A stretch of DNA of 43,608 bases from Opitutus sp. GAS368 (GCA_943330755.2 CALQIY020000005.1:1-43608), one strand, 5' to 3'; positions 10,492 through 20,900 are shown, counted from the first letter of the stretch. The notes: generated by a model not told the origin, from the letters alone. A program made the numbers and translations.

Positions 10492-12762
10492 TCACTTCGT
10501 CGGGATGGCGTGGATGGTGTTCACGATACGGCCGGACACATCGACGCCATCGGCGCTGCGGAGGTTATACTTGAGCGACATCTGCATGCACGGCGCCAAA
10601 TCCACCAGATGCAGGATGGCGGTGCGGCCATCGGCGGAGAGTTCGACCCGGGAAACCTTCACGAGGTCGTGCTTGGCCTGCGCCATCTGCTCCTTGCTGA
10701 ACTCGGGCTTGCCATCCTTATTGACCTCCGCGGCCTGAGTCGGCGGCGCTTGAGTCGAGAGCTCCGGCGAACCGTAAGCGGCCGACCACAGGTAGTTCCA
10801 GGCTTCGACGTTCCAGCTGCCGGGATCTTTCGCCACGGCGGCATCCAAAGCCTCACCAAAGCGGACTTCCACCTTGCCCGCACTGACCTTCAAGTCCAAC
10901 GGCGTGCGGACCTTCTCGCCGGTGTAACGGACGCGCTGGAGGCAACCGTTCTTCACGGCGGTCGTCTGCCAACCGCGGAGTCCGACGACATAGAGCTGGC
11001 CATCCTTCGGATTGAAACGGGCGCGCATGGCGCCGCTGTCGAAGTTCACGTTGAAACGCGTCAGGCCGCCCTGCATCTGCGGCTGACCCCGGAATTCCAC
11101 TTCCTGCGGCAAGACCCCATAGAGCGAGCACATCCCGTAACTAAGGTGCAAGAGACGACCTTTCCACGGGCCCCACTGATCGGACGTCACCCAGACCTGA
11201 CCTCCGCTGGAGTTATCGACGTCCTTCGGCATCCAACACAGCGGACGATCGTAATCGGTCGGCTCGGTCGCACGGTGCGCCAACGGCGGGACACCGTAGA
11301 AGCCTCCCGACTTGATCCAGTTCAACCGGCAAACCGGGGTCCAAGTGCCTTCGTTGTCTCCGCTGGTCAACTGACCAGTCGGACCAAGCCCCAGGCCGTT
11401 CGGGGCGCGGAAACCCGTCGCGACGACGGACAGGCTCGCGCCATCAGGCGTAACCTTGAACAGCGCTCCATGGTGATCGCAGAGGTCATCAAACCCACGG
11501 CCACCCTTCTTCACCGGACCAGCCTTGGCGAAATAAAGGTTTCCGGCGCCGTCCGCCTGCAGGTCGAAGACGAACTCATGGAAGTTCTTGGTGACCTGAA
11601 TATCGGAATTCAAGACCGCGTAAGTCTGGGCGCTGCCTTGACCATTGGCGCCCGGGAGCAGTTTCCAGAGGCCGTCGCGACAAGTGACATGGACGATGCC
11701 GTTCATGACCTTGAGACCGAGCGGGTGATAGAGCCCCGTGGCGAAGCGTTCCCAGGTGACCTGCGCCAACTGGGCGTCGAGTCCCGAGCCAATCCAGACA
11801 TCGCCATGGAACGTGCAGATCGCGACGCGACCGTCTTCGAAGAAGTCGACGCCACTCACATACATGGGCGCCTTCCAGGCGTTATCCTCGGGCAGCTTGA
11901 TGCGATCGGTGACGTACGGCTCGCCCGTCTTCGTCGAGAGTTCGCCCTTGGTGACGATTTTCTTGGTGGAGAAATCGACGAAGCCATGGGAGCCGTGGTC
12001 CTCCGGCCAACCCGTGGGACGAGCCGCCCCCACCGGGGCATAGGCAATCTCCACCTGCTGTTTACCGGCGGGAATGCGATAGACCTCCCAACCATCCAGT
12101 TGCTCGCGCCGACCCGGACCGCGGACGCCGATGCGGTCCGCGTCTTGGGCGCGCCCCAACAACACCGTCACGCCCGTGGCCGTGTCGGTGGTCAGGGCCC
12201 GGACGATGACCTGGGCCTCGTTCGAATCGACGACCCGGGGAATTTCGCTGACACGGTCAGCCGCACCCGTCACCGCAAAGGAAAGCACGCCATCGCCCTT
12301 GGGCTGAAAACCGACCAGGCGGTAATGCCCCGCGCCGAGGTGACCGTAGCCGGTACGGCGACTCAGCTTGGCCGCGTTCTCACCCACCGCGAGACCGGCA
12401 AGGTCGTCGTCCGTCGAGAAATACACCGCCCCCAAGGCCGACGGGTATTCACCGCGGGACATCAGGTTCATCTCGGTGACAAACTTGCCTGACCAGCCAC
12501 CGACGACGCGGGCGAGTTCAGTGTCGTAGGCGATGGCATGCTTGCCGTCGTCGCCGAGGCGCAGGGCCAAGCCCTTCAGCGCCGTATGCTCGGCCGTCCC
12601 GTCGGGCTTACGGTCGACACCGATGGTGCCGAAGATCCAGCGACCCGGCGCTTCGGCGGGCTCCTTGCCGGCGGACTTAGCCGGAGCCTTCTTGGCCGCC
12701 TGGGCAAAGAGCAGCGGGACAGCGAGCAGCAGGCAACACAGGGAACGCAGGGCGGAGCGCAT
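10492..12762 (-). CDS. DUF6797-type secreted beta-propeller-like protein
   Basis: 756 aa; signal peptide MRSALRSLCCLLLAVPLLFAQA, N-terminal GRWIFGTIGVD...KGLALRLGDDGKHAIAYDTELARVVGGW, then glucose/sorbosone-dehydrogenase-like repeats. No CxxCH motif seen. Confidence 0.8.
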   Translation of the reverse strand: MRSALRSLCCLLLAVPLLFAQAAKKAPAKSAGKEPAEAPGRWIFGTIGVDRKPDGTAEHTALKGLALRLGDDGKHAIAYDTELARVVGGWSGKFVTEMNLMSRGEYPSALGAVYFSTDDDLAGLAVGENAAKLSRRTGYGHLGAGHYRLVGFQPKGDGVLSFAVTGAADRVSEIPRVVDSNEAQVIVRALTTDTATGVTVLLGRAQDADRIGVRGPGRREQLDGWEVYRIPAGKQQVEIAYAPVGAARPTGWPEDHGSHGFVDFSTKKIVTKGELSTKTGEPYVTDRIKLPEDNAWKAPMYVSGVDFFEDGRVAICTFHGDVWIGSGLDAQLAQVTWERFATGLYHPLGLKVMNGIVHVTCRDGLWKLLPGANGQGSAQTYAVLNSDIQVTKNFHEFVFDLQADGAGNLYFAKAGPVKKGGRGFDDLCDHHGALFKVTPDGASLSVVATGFRAPNGLGLGPTGQLTSGDNEGTWTPVCRLNWIKSGGFYGVPPLAHRATEPTDYDRPLCWMPKDVDNSSGGQVWVTSDQWGPWKGRLLHLSYGMCSLYGVLPQEVEFRGQPQMQGGLTRFNVNFDSGAMRARFNPKDGQLYVVGLRGWQTTAVKNGCLQRVRYTGEKVRTPLDLKVSAGKVEVRFGEALDAAVAKDPGSWNVEAWNYLWSAAYGSPELSTQAPPTQAAEVNKDGKPEFSKEQMAQAKHDLVKVSRVELSADGRTAILHLVDLAPCMQMSLKYNLRSADGVDVSGRIVNTIHAIPTK

Positions 12763-12812
12763 GGGGATGAGGCGAGCAAAGCCCTCCCTTCCGTCGTGGC
12801 AACACCCGAGGC

Positions 12813-13583
12813 TTACTTCTTACGCTTCTCGAGGTCGTCGACGCCGGGGAGGATGTACTTACCTTCCTTGCCCAGGGGCTTGATGCGACGCTCGCTCTCT
12901 TGGCGGTTCTTGGTCGCCAGATCCTGAGCCTTTTTCGACGTATCGATGGGGCCATCATTCCTGGAGTCATCTCCGGAATTCCCTTCAACCTTCCCGCCAG
13001 ACACGACAGGGATGGCCGGCTTATTGCGATCTTCCCACCAATCATAGGCATCCTTCTCCGCCTGGGCGACCTGCGCGGGCTTGAGCTCCGCCTTCAATTG
13101 CGCCTGCAGCTTCCCGACTTCATGCGGAACCAAGCCCGTCATGCGCTGGAGCAGGCAAAAGAAATAGGCCTTGGGCTTATCGACCGTCCCGAGTTCCCCG
13201 GACGCATGCAGCAAGGCCAAGCGACCCGCATAACCCGTCTCCACCCTCCCCCGCTCGTGCAGGCGCTGCAGCCATTCGTGGGCCTCGGCCACATCGCGAT
13301 CTTCGGGCTTCCCGTCGAGGCGCGCCCTGATGATATCGCTCATCGCGACGTAATACCCTTGGCGGGCGGACTTACGGAACCAACCCATGCCGTCTTCGAA
13401 GTGCAGATGGATTCCGCCCTTTGCGTACATTTCGAGGTAATACCTGCCCACCCGTTCCTGAGCCTCACGATTACCCGCCATGGCCTCATGGTACTCAGGA
13501 ATCGGCGTCGGGGCAGGACCGGGATCGCCGGCCGCCACCGTCAGCAACGGGAACACCCCTAACGCAAGGCACAGTCGGAACAT
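12813..13583 (-). CDS. Secreted Sel1-like repeat protein
   Basis: 256 aa; signal peptide MFRLCLALGVFPLLTVAAG and Sel1-like motifs (NREAQERVGRYYLEM, GMGWFRKSARQGYYVAM, EAHEWLQRLHERG). Confidence 0.65.
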   Translation of the reverse strand: MFRLCLALGVFPLLTVAAGDPGPAPTPIPEYHEAMAGNREAQERVGRYYLEMYAKGGIHLHFEDGMGWFRKSARQGYYVAMSDIIRARLDGKPEDRDVAEAHEWLQRLHERGRVETGYAGRLALLHASGELGTVDKPKAYFFCLLQRMTGLVPHEVGKLQAQLKAELKPAQVAQAEKDAYDWWEDRNKPAIPVVSGGKVEGNSGDDSRNDGPIDTSKKAQDLATKNRQESERRIKPLGKEGKYILPGVDDLEKRKK

Positions 13584-13589
13584 GCGGCA

Positions 13590-13672
13590 CTAAACAGGCC
13601 CGCCCCGGTCTGGGCAAGTCCGATAGGGACGCCAAGCCGGGGCGGGAGTTATAAAAGCACTCTACTGTTTAG
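13590..13672 (-). promoter_or_regulatory. Nested inverted repeat linking the stop of the upstream gene to the start region of the next
   Basis: Outer 8-bp CTAAACAG 13590-13597 / CTGTTTAG 13665-13672, the latter containing the stop codon of the 13669-17754 gene. Inner 10-bp CCCGCCCCGG 13599-13608 / CCGGGGCGGG 13637-13646. Confidence 0.55.
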
Positions 13673-16600
13673 AGGCTCTGCAGGTAGGCCGTGAGGTCGG
13701 CGACGCCCTGATCGGTCAAGCCGAGCATGGCGGGCGAGTACATGAGCGACTTCTCGAGCTTCTCGACGGACTTGATGCGGTCGGCGGGGACGGTCTGGAT
13801 GGCGCCGCCGATGCCCTTGATCATCGTGGGGTCGCCTTGCGTGAGCACCATGCCCGTGAGCACGAGGCCATCCTTGGTCACGAGGCGCGAGCCTTCGTAA
13901 CCATGGGAGATCGACGCCGACGGCTGCGCGATGGCTTGGATGATGGTCTCGGCCGACTGCTGGCGACCATAGGTCGTCAGGTTGGGGCCATACTCGATGC
14001 CCTGATCGCCGATGCGGTGGCAGGTATAGCAGACGGCGATCGCGGCGGCCCCCCGCTTCGCGTCACCCTTCAGTTTGGCGATGGTCTCGACGGACGACAG
14101 CGGCTTGACGCCGACGGGCTCCGCAGGGAAGTCGCTCGCCGTCAGCTTCACCTGGCTGGCGTCGTAGAGACCGCGGGCCTTCAGGACCTTATCGACCTCG
14201 AAGCCCTTCCAATCATTGCCCTTACGGTTGTTCAACCACCAGCTGGCGATCTCCTTGAATTCCTTCCGTTGCGAGAGTTCGACCATGGCGCCGACCGCTT
14301 CCGGGCTATTCGTGAAGGCCAAGGCCGTGACCATCTGCTTGGTCTGGGCGGCATCCAACTTGCCGGAAGCCAGGCGGGCGCGGATACCGGCGGCGCCGGC
14401 CGGCACGTGCAGACGCCAGGTCAGGCCGGCGAAGGCTTCGCTCCAGGTGGCGGGATCGCCGCCCATGGTCTTGCTGAGCGCGGCGTAGAGTTCAACCTCC
14501 CGGCCGGTGGCGCCGAGGCCAACGGCTTCCAAGTAAGCGCGGTCCTTGCCATCGAAACGTTGGGCCACTTCCACGAGGGCGGCGAGCGCTTCCGGCCCCT
14601 TGAACTCGCGCAAGGCCAACGCCACTTCGCGCCGAACCGCGGGCGAAGCGTCCTTGGCGTTCGCCACCGCGAGGTTGAGCACGTCGCGGTTCGCGGCCCG
14701 GAGCGCGCGGAAGGCGATGAGGCGACGCTGGTCGTTCGGCGAACGCAGTTCGGCGGAGACCAAGGCGGCGCCCTTGTCGCCCAACTGGGCGAGCAACCAA
14801 ACGGCGCGGGAAGCCACGTAGGGATTGGCATCCTTCAGCAAAGCGGACACCGCGGGGATGGCGGCATCGCCTTGGGCCTTGAGCCGGGCGAAGCCGGCGC
14901 CACGAATGTTGTTGGCCGGACTACGGAGCGCGAGGATCTGACCCTCGGTGGTGTTGAGGTCGATCTTCGGGACGACGGACTTGAAGCCCTTCGGGGCCAG
15001 GCGGTAGATCGTGCCGCTGTATCGATTGTCGCGCGTGCCGTGACCGCCCACGCCTGGGTCGTACCAGTCGGCGAAGTAGAGGGCGCCGTCGGGACCGACG
15101 GTGATGTCCGCCGGACGGAACATCGTCTTCAGCACGCCCGTGGCACGGCCGCCGAGGAAGTCCGAGCCCGCCCATTCCTTCTCCTTATTGGAAGTGATGA
15201 AGTCGAAGCGCTCGAGTTTCATCCCTGCGCCATCCGGCTTGGGGAAGTAACCGAAGACGACGTTCTTACCGGCCTCGCAGGCCAAGAGGAGGCCGTTCCA
15301 CTTGTCGCCAAGGGCGCCGTTCTCATAGAAGGCCACGCCCGTCGGGGAACCCCCGCCATAGACATCGCCGGCGGGCATGGTGCCGGGGTCGTCTTGACGC
15401 CACTCGGCGGTCGGCGTGTCCTGACCGGGACGCTTATCGGCGCCCCAGGAGCGCTTGCCATCGGCCGAGGCGAACCCCGCGTTGCCGCCTTCCATGATCA
15501 AGGAGACGCGGCAGGCGGGCGGATCGTCGTTGTCGCTCTGGTAGAGGTCGCCGAAGGAGTTGATCGCCTGCTCGTAGCTGTTGCGGTAGTTGTGCCCGAC
15601 GATGCGGAGGTCGGAACCATCGGCGTTCATCCGCACGGAGAAGCCGCCGATCCAGACGTTGCCGTCGTCGCTGCGCTTGCCGGCGATGTTGCCGAGCATG
15701 TAGGGACTGCCCATGTAGAAACGGCGACCCGCTTTGTCGGTGAATTCGGCGCCGGTATTGCCTTGGTTGAAGTTCCAGCGACCATCGGGGCCCGTGGTCA
15801 CGCTGTGCAACGAGTGGTCGTGCTGGCGGCCGTTGAAGCCCGTGAGCAACACCTCGCGCTTGTCCAGCGCCGGATTGAAGACCCCATCGCGGTTCACGTC
15901 GGTGTAGACGAGCAGGTCGGGCGGTTGCGAGACCACGATCTTGCCGTCGATGGCGGCCACGCCCAAAGGCGAAGCCAAGTTCCCGTCCTGCAGGAAGACC
16001 GTCGCCTTGTCGGCCTTACCCGCGCCCGTCGTATCCTCGAGGACGACGATACGGTCGCCTTCCTTGCGGCGGCCGGCCTTACCGCGGTAGTTCACGCCCT
16101 CGGCGACGAACAAGCGCCCTTGCTCGTCGAAGTCGATGTTGGTCGGATTATAGAGCATCGGCGAAGTCGCCCAGACCGTGACCTCGAAGCCTTCCGGTAC
16201 GGTGAAAAGTTCCGGCGGGACGAGCATCGGACCATCTTCGATCGCCACGGCCTTTTCTTCGTCGGGCTTCTGGGTGAAGACCAAGAAGCGCATCGCGGCT
16301 AGGCTGCGCTTACCGCCGCGCTCCATGCCGCCGTCATCGATGGCGACTTGGGTGCGGAAGCCGACCACGCCGGCGGGGAGATCGTAGGCGATCACCGACG
16401 TCGCGTGCGTGCCGATGCCGTTGGCGTACACCTTGCCGTCCACCTTGAGCGGACCCTTGGAGTTGTTCTTCCCCACGAGCACGGCGCCGTGGCTCGCCGA
16501 AGCGGACTTCCACTTCAGGTCGATGAGGTTCTTCGTCGTGCCATCGGCCATGAGCAACGTGGGCTCCACCCAGGAGGCCCAGTCGCAGTTGCTGTCGCCG

Positions 16601-17754
16601 AGGTCGGAGACCATCAGGTACAGCTCCTTGGCGCCCTTGAGGTCGGCCGTGAGCTCGGTCAGGCGCGCCTTGTCCTTGGTCGTGATATCCTTGGACTGCG
16701 CCACCGGCTTGCCGGCGGCCGTTTTGGCGGCGGGCGGCGCGGCTTTCGGAGCGGCCGGGGCGGCGGGCGCGGGAGCACCTGCGGCGGGGCGGCCAAACTT
16801 GGCTTCGCGATCCGTCTGGATGGCGGCGGCGGGGATCTTCGCGAACTCCCCGGGCTGCGGGAGCTTCAGTCGCGGCGGGTTCTTACCCTTCTCATCCAAG
16901 TTGGCGTTAAGCTCGTCTTCCGAGACCGGCGTGGACTTCACGCCCGCGGCGGGCACTTCGACCTTGGCGGCCCAGACGATGGCGTTGAGGGCCAAGGTGC
17001 GAAAGCCGTCGATGGCCCAGTTGCGATGGTTATGGCCACCGGAGAAACCGACGCCGCGGCCGCCGTCGGCGCGCTCGATGCCCCACATCAAGGTCTGCAC
17101 CTTGCCGAGGCCATCCACGCCATGCTCGTTCCAGAGGTTGATGTACTTCTTCACGTTCTCGCGGGTGGGCACGGCCGTGACGAGGTCGAGCACCTTGCTG
17201 CGATCGGCCGGAAAGCGCATGTTGTAGTAGAACTCATCGTAAGCCTGCACGAGCCCGGTGACGCCGCGGGCGACCGGATGGTTCGGCAAGGCCTTCAGGT
17301 CGGCCACCCAGTGCGGGTTCACGGACCAACCCGTCTCGAAAGCGCCGCCGATCCAAGGACGGTAATACTGCTCGCCTTCCTTGGCGTCCGGGTGGACGGC
17401 GTAATGCATGAAGACGAGGCCCGTGCCCTTCTTGGCCAACTCGTCCACCTTCTTCCAACCCTTGCCGACGACGCTGGTGCCGTCGGCGTAGATCACCAGA
17501 CACTTGATGCCGTCGAGGACGGACTCGTCCTTGGGCCAGCCGCTCACGACCACGGCCTTCAAGCCAAGGCCGCTCTGCTCATTGATCGCCTTGGCCAGCA
17601 ACTGGCAACCGGCGTTGAACTCATGCTCGCCGGGGCCGTGGGAACGACCGCCCGCCAGGAAGACGATGTCCGCGGCGGCGTGGGCGCCGAGGGAAACGAG
17701 CAAACAGGACGCCACGGCGGCGAGGCGGGTCCAAGGACGGAGGATATTATTCAT
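13669..17754 (-). CDS. Multidomain secreted ThuA / NPCBM-like / PVC-type sugar dehydrogenase / HEAT / cytochrome c (CxxCH) protein
   Basis: Internal ATG at 17754 (MNNILRPWTRLAAVASCLLVSLGAHA). N-terminal ThuA (DIVFLAGGRSHGPGEHEF), A/P-rich linker, NPCBM-like segment (LYLMVSDLGDSNCDWASWVEPTL...NGIGTHATSVIAYDLP), propeller (FDEQGRLFVAEGVNYRG, YFADWYDPGVGGHG), HEAT-like repeats, C-terminal CYTCHRIGDQGIEYGPNL. Confidence 0.92.
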   Translation of the reverse strand: MNNILRPWTRLAAVASCLLVSLGAHAAADIVFLAGGRSHGPGEHEFNAGCQLLAKAINEQSGLGLKAVVVSGWPKDESVLDGIKCLVIYADGTSVVGKGWKKVDELAKKGTGLVFMHYAVHPDAKEGEQYYRPWIGGAFETGWSVNPHWVADLKALPNHPVARGVTGLVQAYDEFYYNMRFPADRSKVLDLVTAVPTRENVKKYINLWNEHGVDGLGKVQTLMWGIERADGGRGVGFSGGHNHRNWAIDGFRTLALNAIVWAAKVEVPAAGVKSTPVSEDELNANLDEKGKNPPRLKLPQPGEFAKIPAAAIQTDREAKFGRPAAGAPAPAAPAAPKAAPPAAKTAAGKPVAQSKDITTKDKARLTELTADLKGAKELYLMVSDLGDSNCDWASWVEPTLLMADGTTKNLIDLKWKSASASHGAVLVGKNNSKGPLKVDGKVYANGIGTHATSVIAYDLPAGVVGFRTQVAIDDGGMERGGKRSLAAMRFLVFTQKPDEEKAVAIEDGPMLVPPELFTVPEGFEVTVWATSPMLYNPTNIDFDEQGRLFVAEGVNYRGKAGRRKEGDRIVVLEDTTGAGKADKATVFLQDGNLASPLGVAAIDGKIVVSQPPDLLVYTDVNRDGVFNPALDKREVLLTGFNGRQHDHSLHSVTTGPDGRWNFNQGNTGAEFTDKAGRRFYMGSPYMLGNIAGKRSDDGNVWIGGFSVRMNADGSDLRIVGHNYRNSYEQAINSFGDLYQSDNDDPPACRVSLIMEGGNAGFASADGKRSWGADKRPGQDTPTAEWRQDDPGTMPAGDVYGGGSPTGVAFYENGALGDKWNGLLLACEAGKNVVFGYFPKPDGAGMKLERFDFITSNKEKEWAGSDFLGGRATGVLKTMFRPADITVGPDGALYFADWYDPGVGGHGTRDNRYSGTIYRLAPKGFKSVVPKIDLNTTEGQILALRSPANNIRGAGFARLKAQGDAAIPAVSALLKDANPYVASRAVWLLAQLGDKGAALVSAELRSPNDQRRLIAFRALRAANRDVLNLAVANAKDASPAVRREVALALREFKGPEALAALVEVAQRFDGKDRAYLEAVGLGATGREVELYAALSKTMGGDPATWSEAFAGLTWRLHVPAGAAGIRARLASGKLDAAQTKQMVTALAFTNSPEAVGAMVELSQRKEFKEIASWWLNNRKGNDWKGFEVDKVLKARGLYDASQVKLTASDFPAEPVGVKPLSSVETIAKLKGDAKRGAAAIAVCYTCHRIGDQGIEYGPNLTTYGRQQSAETIIQAIAQPSASISHGYEGSRLVTKDGLVLTGMVLTQGDPTMIKGIGGAIQTVPADRIKSVEKLEKSLMYSPAMLGLTDQGVADLTAYLQSL

Positions 17755-17825
17755 AAGAATGATGGGGTGAGCCGGGGTACGGCACCCCTCACAGACAGCG
17801 GATAACCGTAAAGGTTGGAAGGAAA

Positions 17826-17855
17826 AACCCCGCGCGAGCCAAAGAACCCCGCGCG
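17826..17855. repeat. 11-bp direct repeat in divergent intergenic region
   Basis: AACCCCGCGCG at 17826-17836 and 17845-17855, 19 bp start to start. Confidence 0.6.
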
Positions 17856-17930
17856 CACCCCCTCCTGACCTGATTTGAGCCCAGTTTGACATTGGAGGAA
17901 CAATCCTAGGGTGTTCTTGTTAGACCCTAT

Positions 17931-20900
17931 ATGAAAGCCCCTGCCGTCCTGCTGCTGGCGGGCCTCGCCCTGACCGGGCGTTTGGCCGGGGCTGACCCTG
18001 TCCCGACGGCCGCCCAACTCGAATTCTTCGAGAAAGAGGTCCGCCCGGTCTTGAGCGAAAACTGCTACGAGTGCCACGGACCCAAGAAACAGAAGTCGGG
18101 TCTGCGCCTGGACTCGAAAGCGTTCATCCTCAAAGGCGGCGAAATCGGGCCCGTCGTCGTCCCTGGCCAGCCCGAGCGGAGTCGCCTCATCCTCGCGATC
18201 AACCACGCCAAGCAGAAGGACGTCGAAGCCATGCCGAGCGAGGACAAGAAACTCGCTCCGAAGGAAATCGCCGCGCTCACCGAGTGGGTCCGCCAAGGCC
18301 TGCCCTGGCCGACGACGGGCCAACCCGAGTTGACCGACCCGCGCAAGCACTGGGCCTTCCTACCGCTGGCCGCGCCCGCCCTCCCGAAGGTCGCCGCGAC
18401 CGACCGTGTGCGCAATGACGTCGACCGCTTCGTCCTCGCGCAGCTGGAAGCGAAGGGCCTGACCTACTCCCCGGAAGCCCCGAAGGAAACGCTGATCCGT
18501 CGCGCTTACTTCGCCTTGCACGGCTTGCCGCCCTCGGCCGCCGATATCGAGCGCTTCGTCGCGGACCGCGACCCGCAAGCCTACGATCAGTTGGTCGACC
18601 GCCTGCTCGCCGCGCCCGCCTTCGGTGAACGCTGGGGCCGCCACTGGCTCGACGTCGCGCGTTATGCGGACACCAAGGGCTATGTCTTCGAAGAGGAACG
18701 TCGGTACGCCTATGCCTACACCTACCGCGATTGGGTGGTCGGCGCCTTCAATCAGGACATGCCGTATGACCGCTTCCTCAAACTGCAGCTCGCGGCGGAT
18801 GCGTTGGTGACCGGCGAAGACACCCGCGACCTCGCGGCCCTCGGCTTCCTGACCCTCGGTCGGCGCTTCCTCAACAACCAGCAGGACATCATCGACGACC
18901 GCATCGACGTCGTCATGCGCGGCACGCAAGGGCTCACCATGGCCTGTGCACGGTGCCACGACCACAAATCCGACCCCCTGCCCTCCACGGATTACTACGC
19001 GCTGTACGCCATCTTCAATTCAAGCGAGGAGCCCAAGGACAAGCCCCTGCTGAAGCCCTTCACCCCGACGAAGGATACCGAGGAATTCGAAAAGGAGCTC
19101 GCCACCAAGGAAGCCAAGGTCGTGGATTTCCGGACCAGCCGGCGCGAAGGGTCCTTCTCGGCCGTCAAGACCACCGCTTACCTCGGGGTCCTCCGCCGCT
19201 CCCTGGCGGATGCGAAGTTCGACGACGCCCAGGAAGCCAAACGCCTCGCGCTCTACCCCGCGATCCTCGCCGGTTGGAAGAAAACCTTGAAGCCGCGCCT
19301 CGTCGCGACCGACGCGCAATTCGGACTCTGGGCCCGCCTCGTCGGGACGCCCGATGATGCCTTCAAGGCCAAGCTCTCCGCCGAACTCCTCGCGAAGTCG
19401 GCCACGCCGATCGACCCGGCGCTCCAGGCCGCCGTGACCAAGAAGCTGCCGACGAAGTTCGACGAACTCGTCGCCGTCTACGGCGAAATCCTCGCCAGCG
19501 CCCGCGGCAACCCGACGCTGGAACTCAAGCCTTGGCGGGCACTCATCGAGGCCCCCAACGGCCCGACCACGCCGACCGCCGATAGCCTCGTCGGCTCCTA
19601 CGTCGTCGCGGACGCCCAGAAGCACCGCGCCTTGATCCGCGAAGTGGAAGCCTTCAAGGCGAGCCCGAAGAGCCCGCCGCGCGCCATGGCGATGGTGGAC
19701 AAAGCCCAACCCGTGAACGGCACCGTCTTCCTCCGCGGCAATCCGGGACGCCCCGGCAAGAACGTGACCCGTCACTACCTCGAAATCCTCGCGCCCGACG
19801 GCAAGCCGACCGACTTCAAACGCGGCAGCGGCCGCCTCGAGCTGGCGGAAGCCATCGCCAACGCCAACAACCCGCTGACCGCGCGGGTCATGGTCAACCG
19901 CGTGTGGGACCAGGTCTTCGGTCAACCCCTGGTCGAGACCCCCAGCGATTTCGGCGTGCGCACCGCCGCCCCCTCCCATCCGGCGCTGCTCGACGGCCTC
20001 GCCACCCGCTTCATCGCCGAGCAGTGGTCGACCAAGAAACTGATCCGCTCACTGGTGACTTCGGCGGCCTTCCGCCAAGCTTCGGAGACGCACAAGGCCG
20101 GCCTGACCAAGGACCCCGAGAATCGCCTCCTGTGGCGCATGAACCGCCGGCGCGCCGACTTCGAGACCATGCGCGACAGCATCCTCGCCGTTGCGGGTCA
20201 GCTCGAACCGAAGCTCGGCGGCCAACCCTTCGACCTCGTCGCCAATTTCGCCACCCCGCGGCGCACCCTCTATGCCATGATCGACCGCCAAAACCTGCCG
20301 GCGGTCTTCCGTACCTTCGACTTCGCCAATCCGGATTACCACGTCGCCCGGCGCAACCAAACCACGACGCCGCAGCAAGCGCTCTGGATGTTGAACCACC
20401 CGTTCACCCGTCAACAGGCGGATAAACTCGCGGAACAGCTCACCCCCACCGCGACCGATGAAGCAAAGGTCCGGCAACTCTACCGGACGGTCCTCGGTCG
20501 CGACCCCAAATCGGCGGAGATCAAACAAGCCCTGACCTACGTCACCGAAGTCCGCCAAGCCCCCGCGCCCGCCAACTGGTTGAGCGGGATCGGCGGCTAC
20601 GACCCCAAAACAAAGAGAGTCACCTTCACCGAGATGAAAGTGCTCAAGAAGGATGCCCTGACTCCGACCGATAAGTATCCGGATGCCGCGAGCGGGAACG
20701 GCCATGCGACGCTGACGGCAAAGGGCGGCCACCCGGGCAACGATGCGCAGCACGCCGTCATCCGACGTTGGTCCGCGGGCGGCGGCGGTGAATTCCGGAT
20801 CGATGGCGAGCTGAAGGTTCCCACCCCGCAAAGCCAGGGTGTGCGGGCCCGCATCGTTTCCGCGCAACGAGGCCTGCTCGGCGAATGGACCTGCCTCGGC

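Noticed and set aside
10510-12492. 660-aa plus-strand ORF opposite the DUF6797 gene
   Set aside because: Spurious antisense ORF; composition typical of reverse-complemented high-GC coding sequence.
13837-16302. 821-aa plus-strand ORF opposite the ThuA/cytochrome fusion gene
   Set aside because: Same composition artefact; the sense strand encodes conserved domains including CYTCH.
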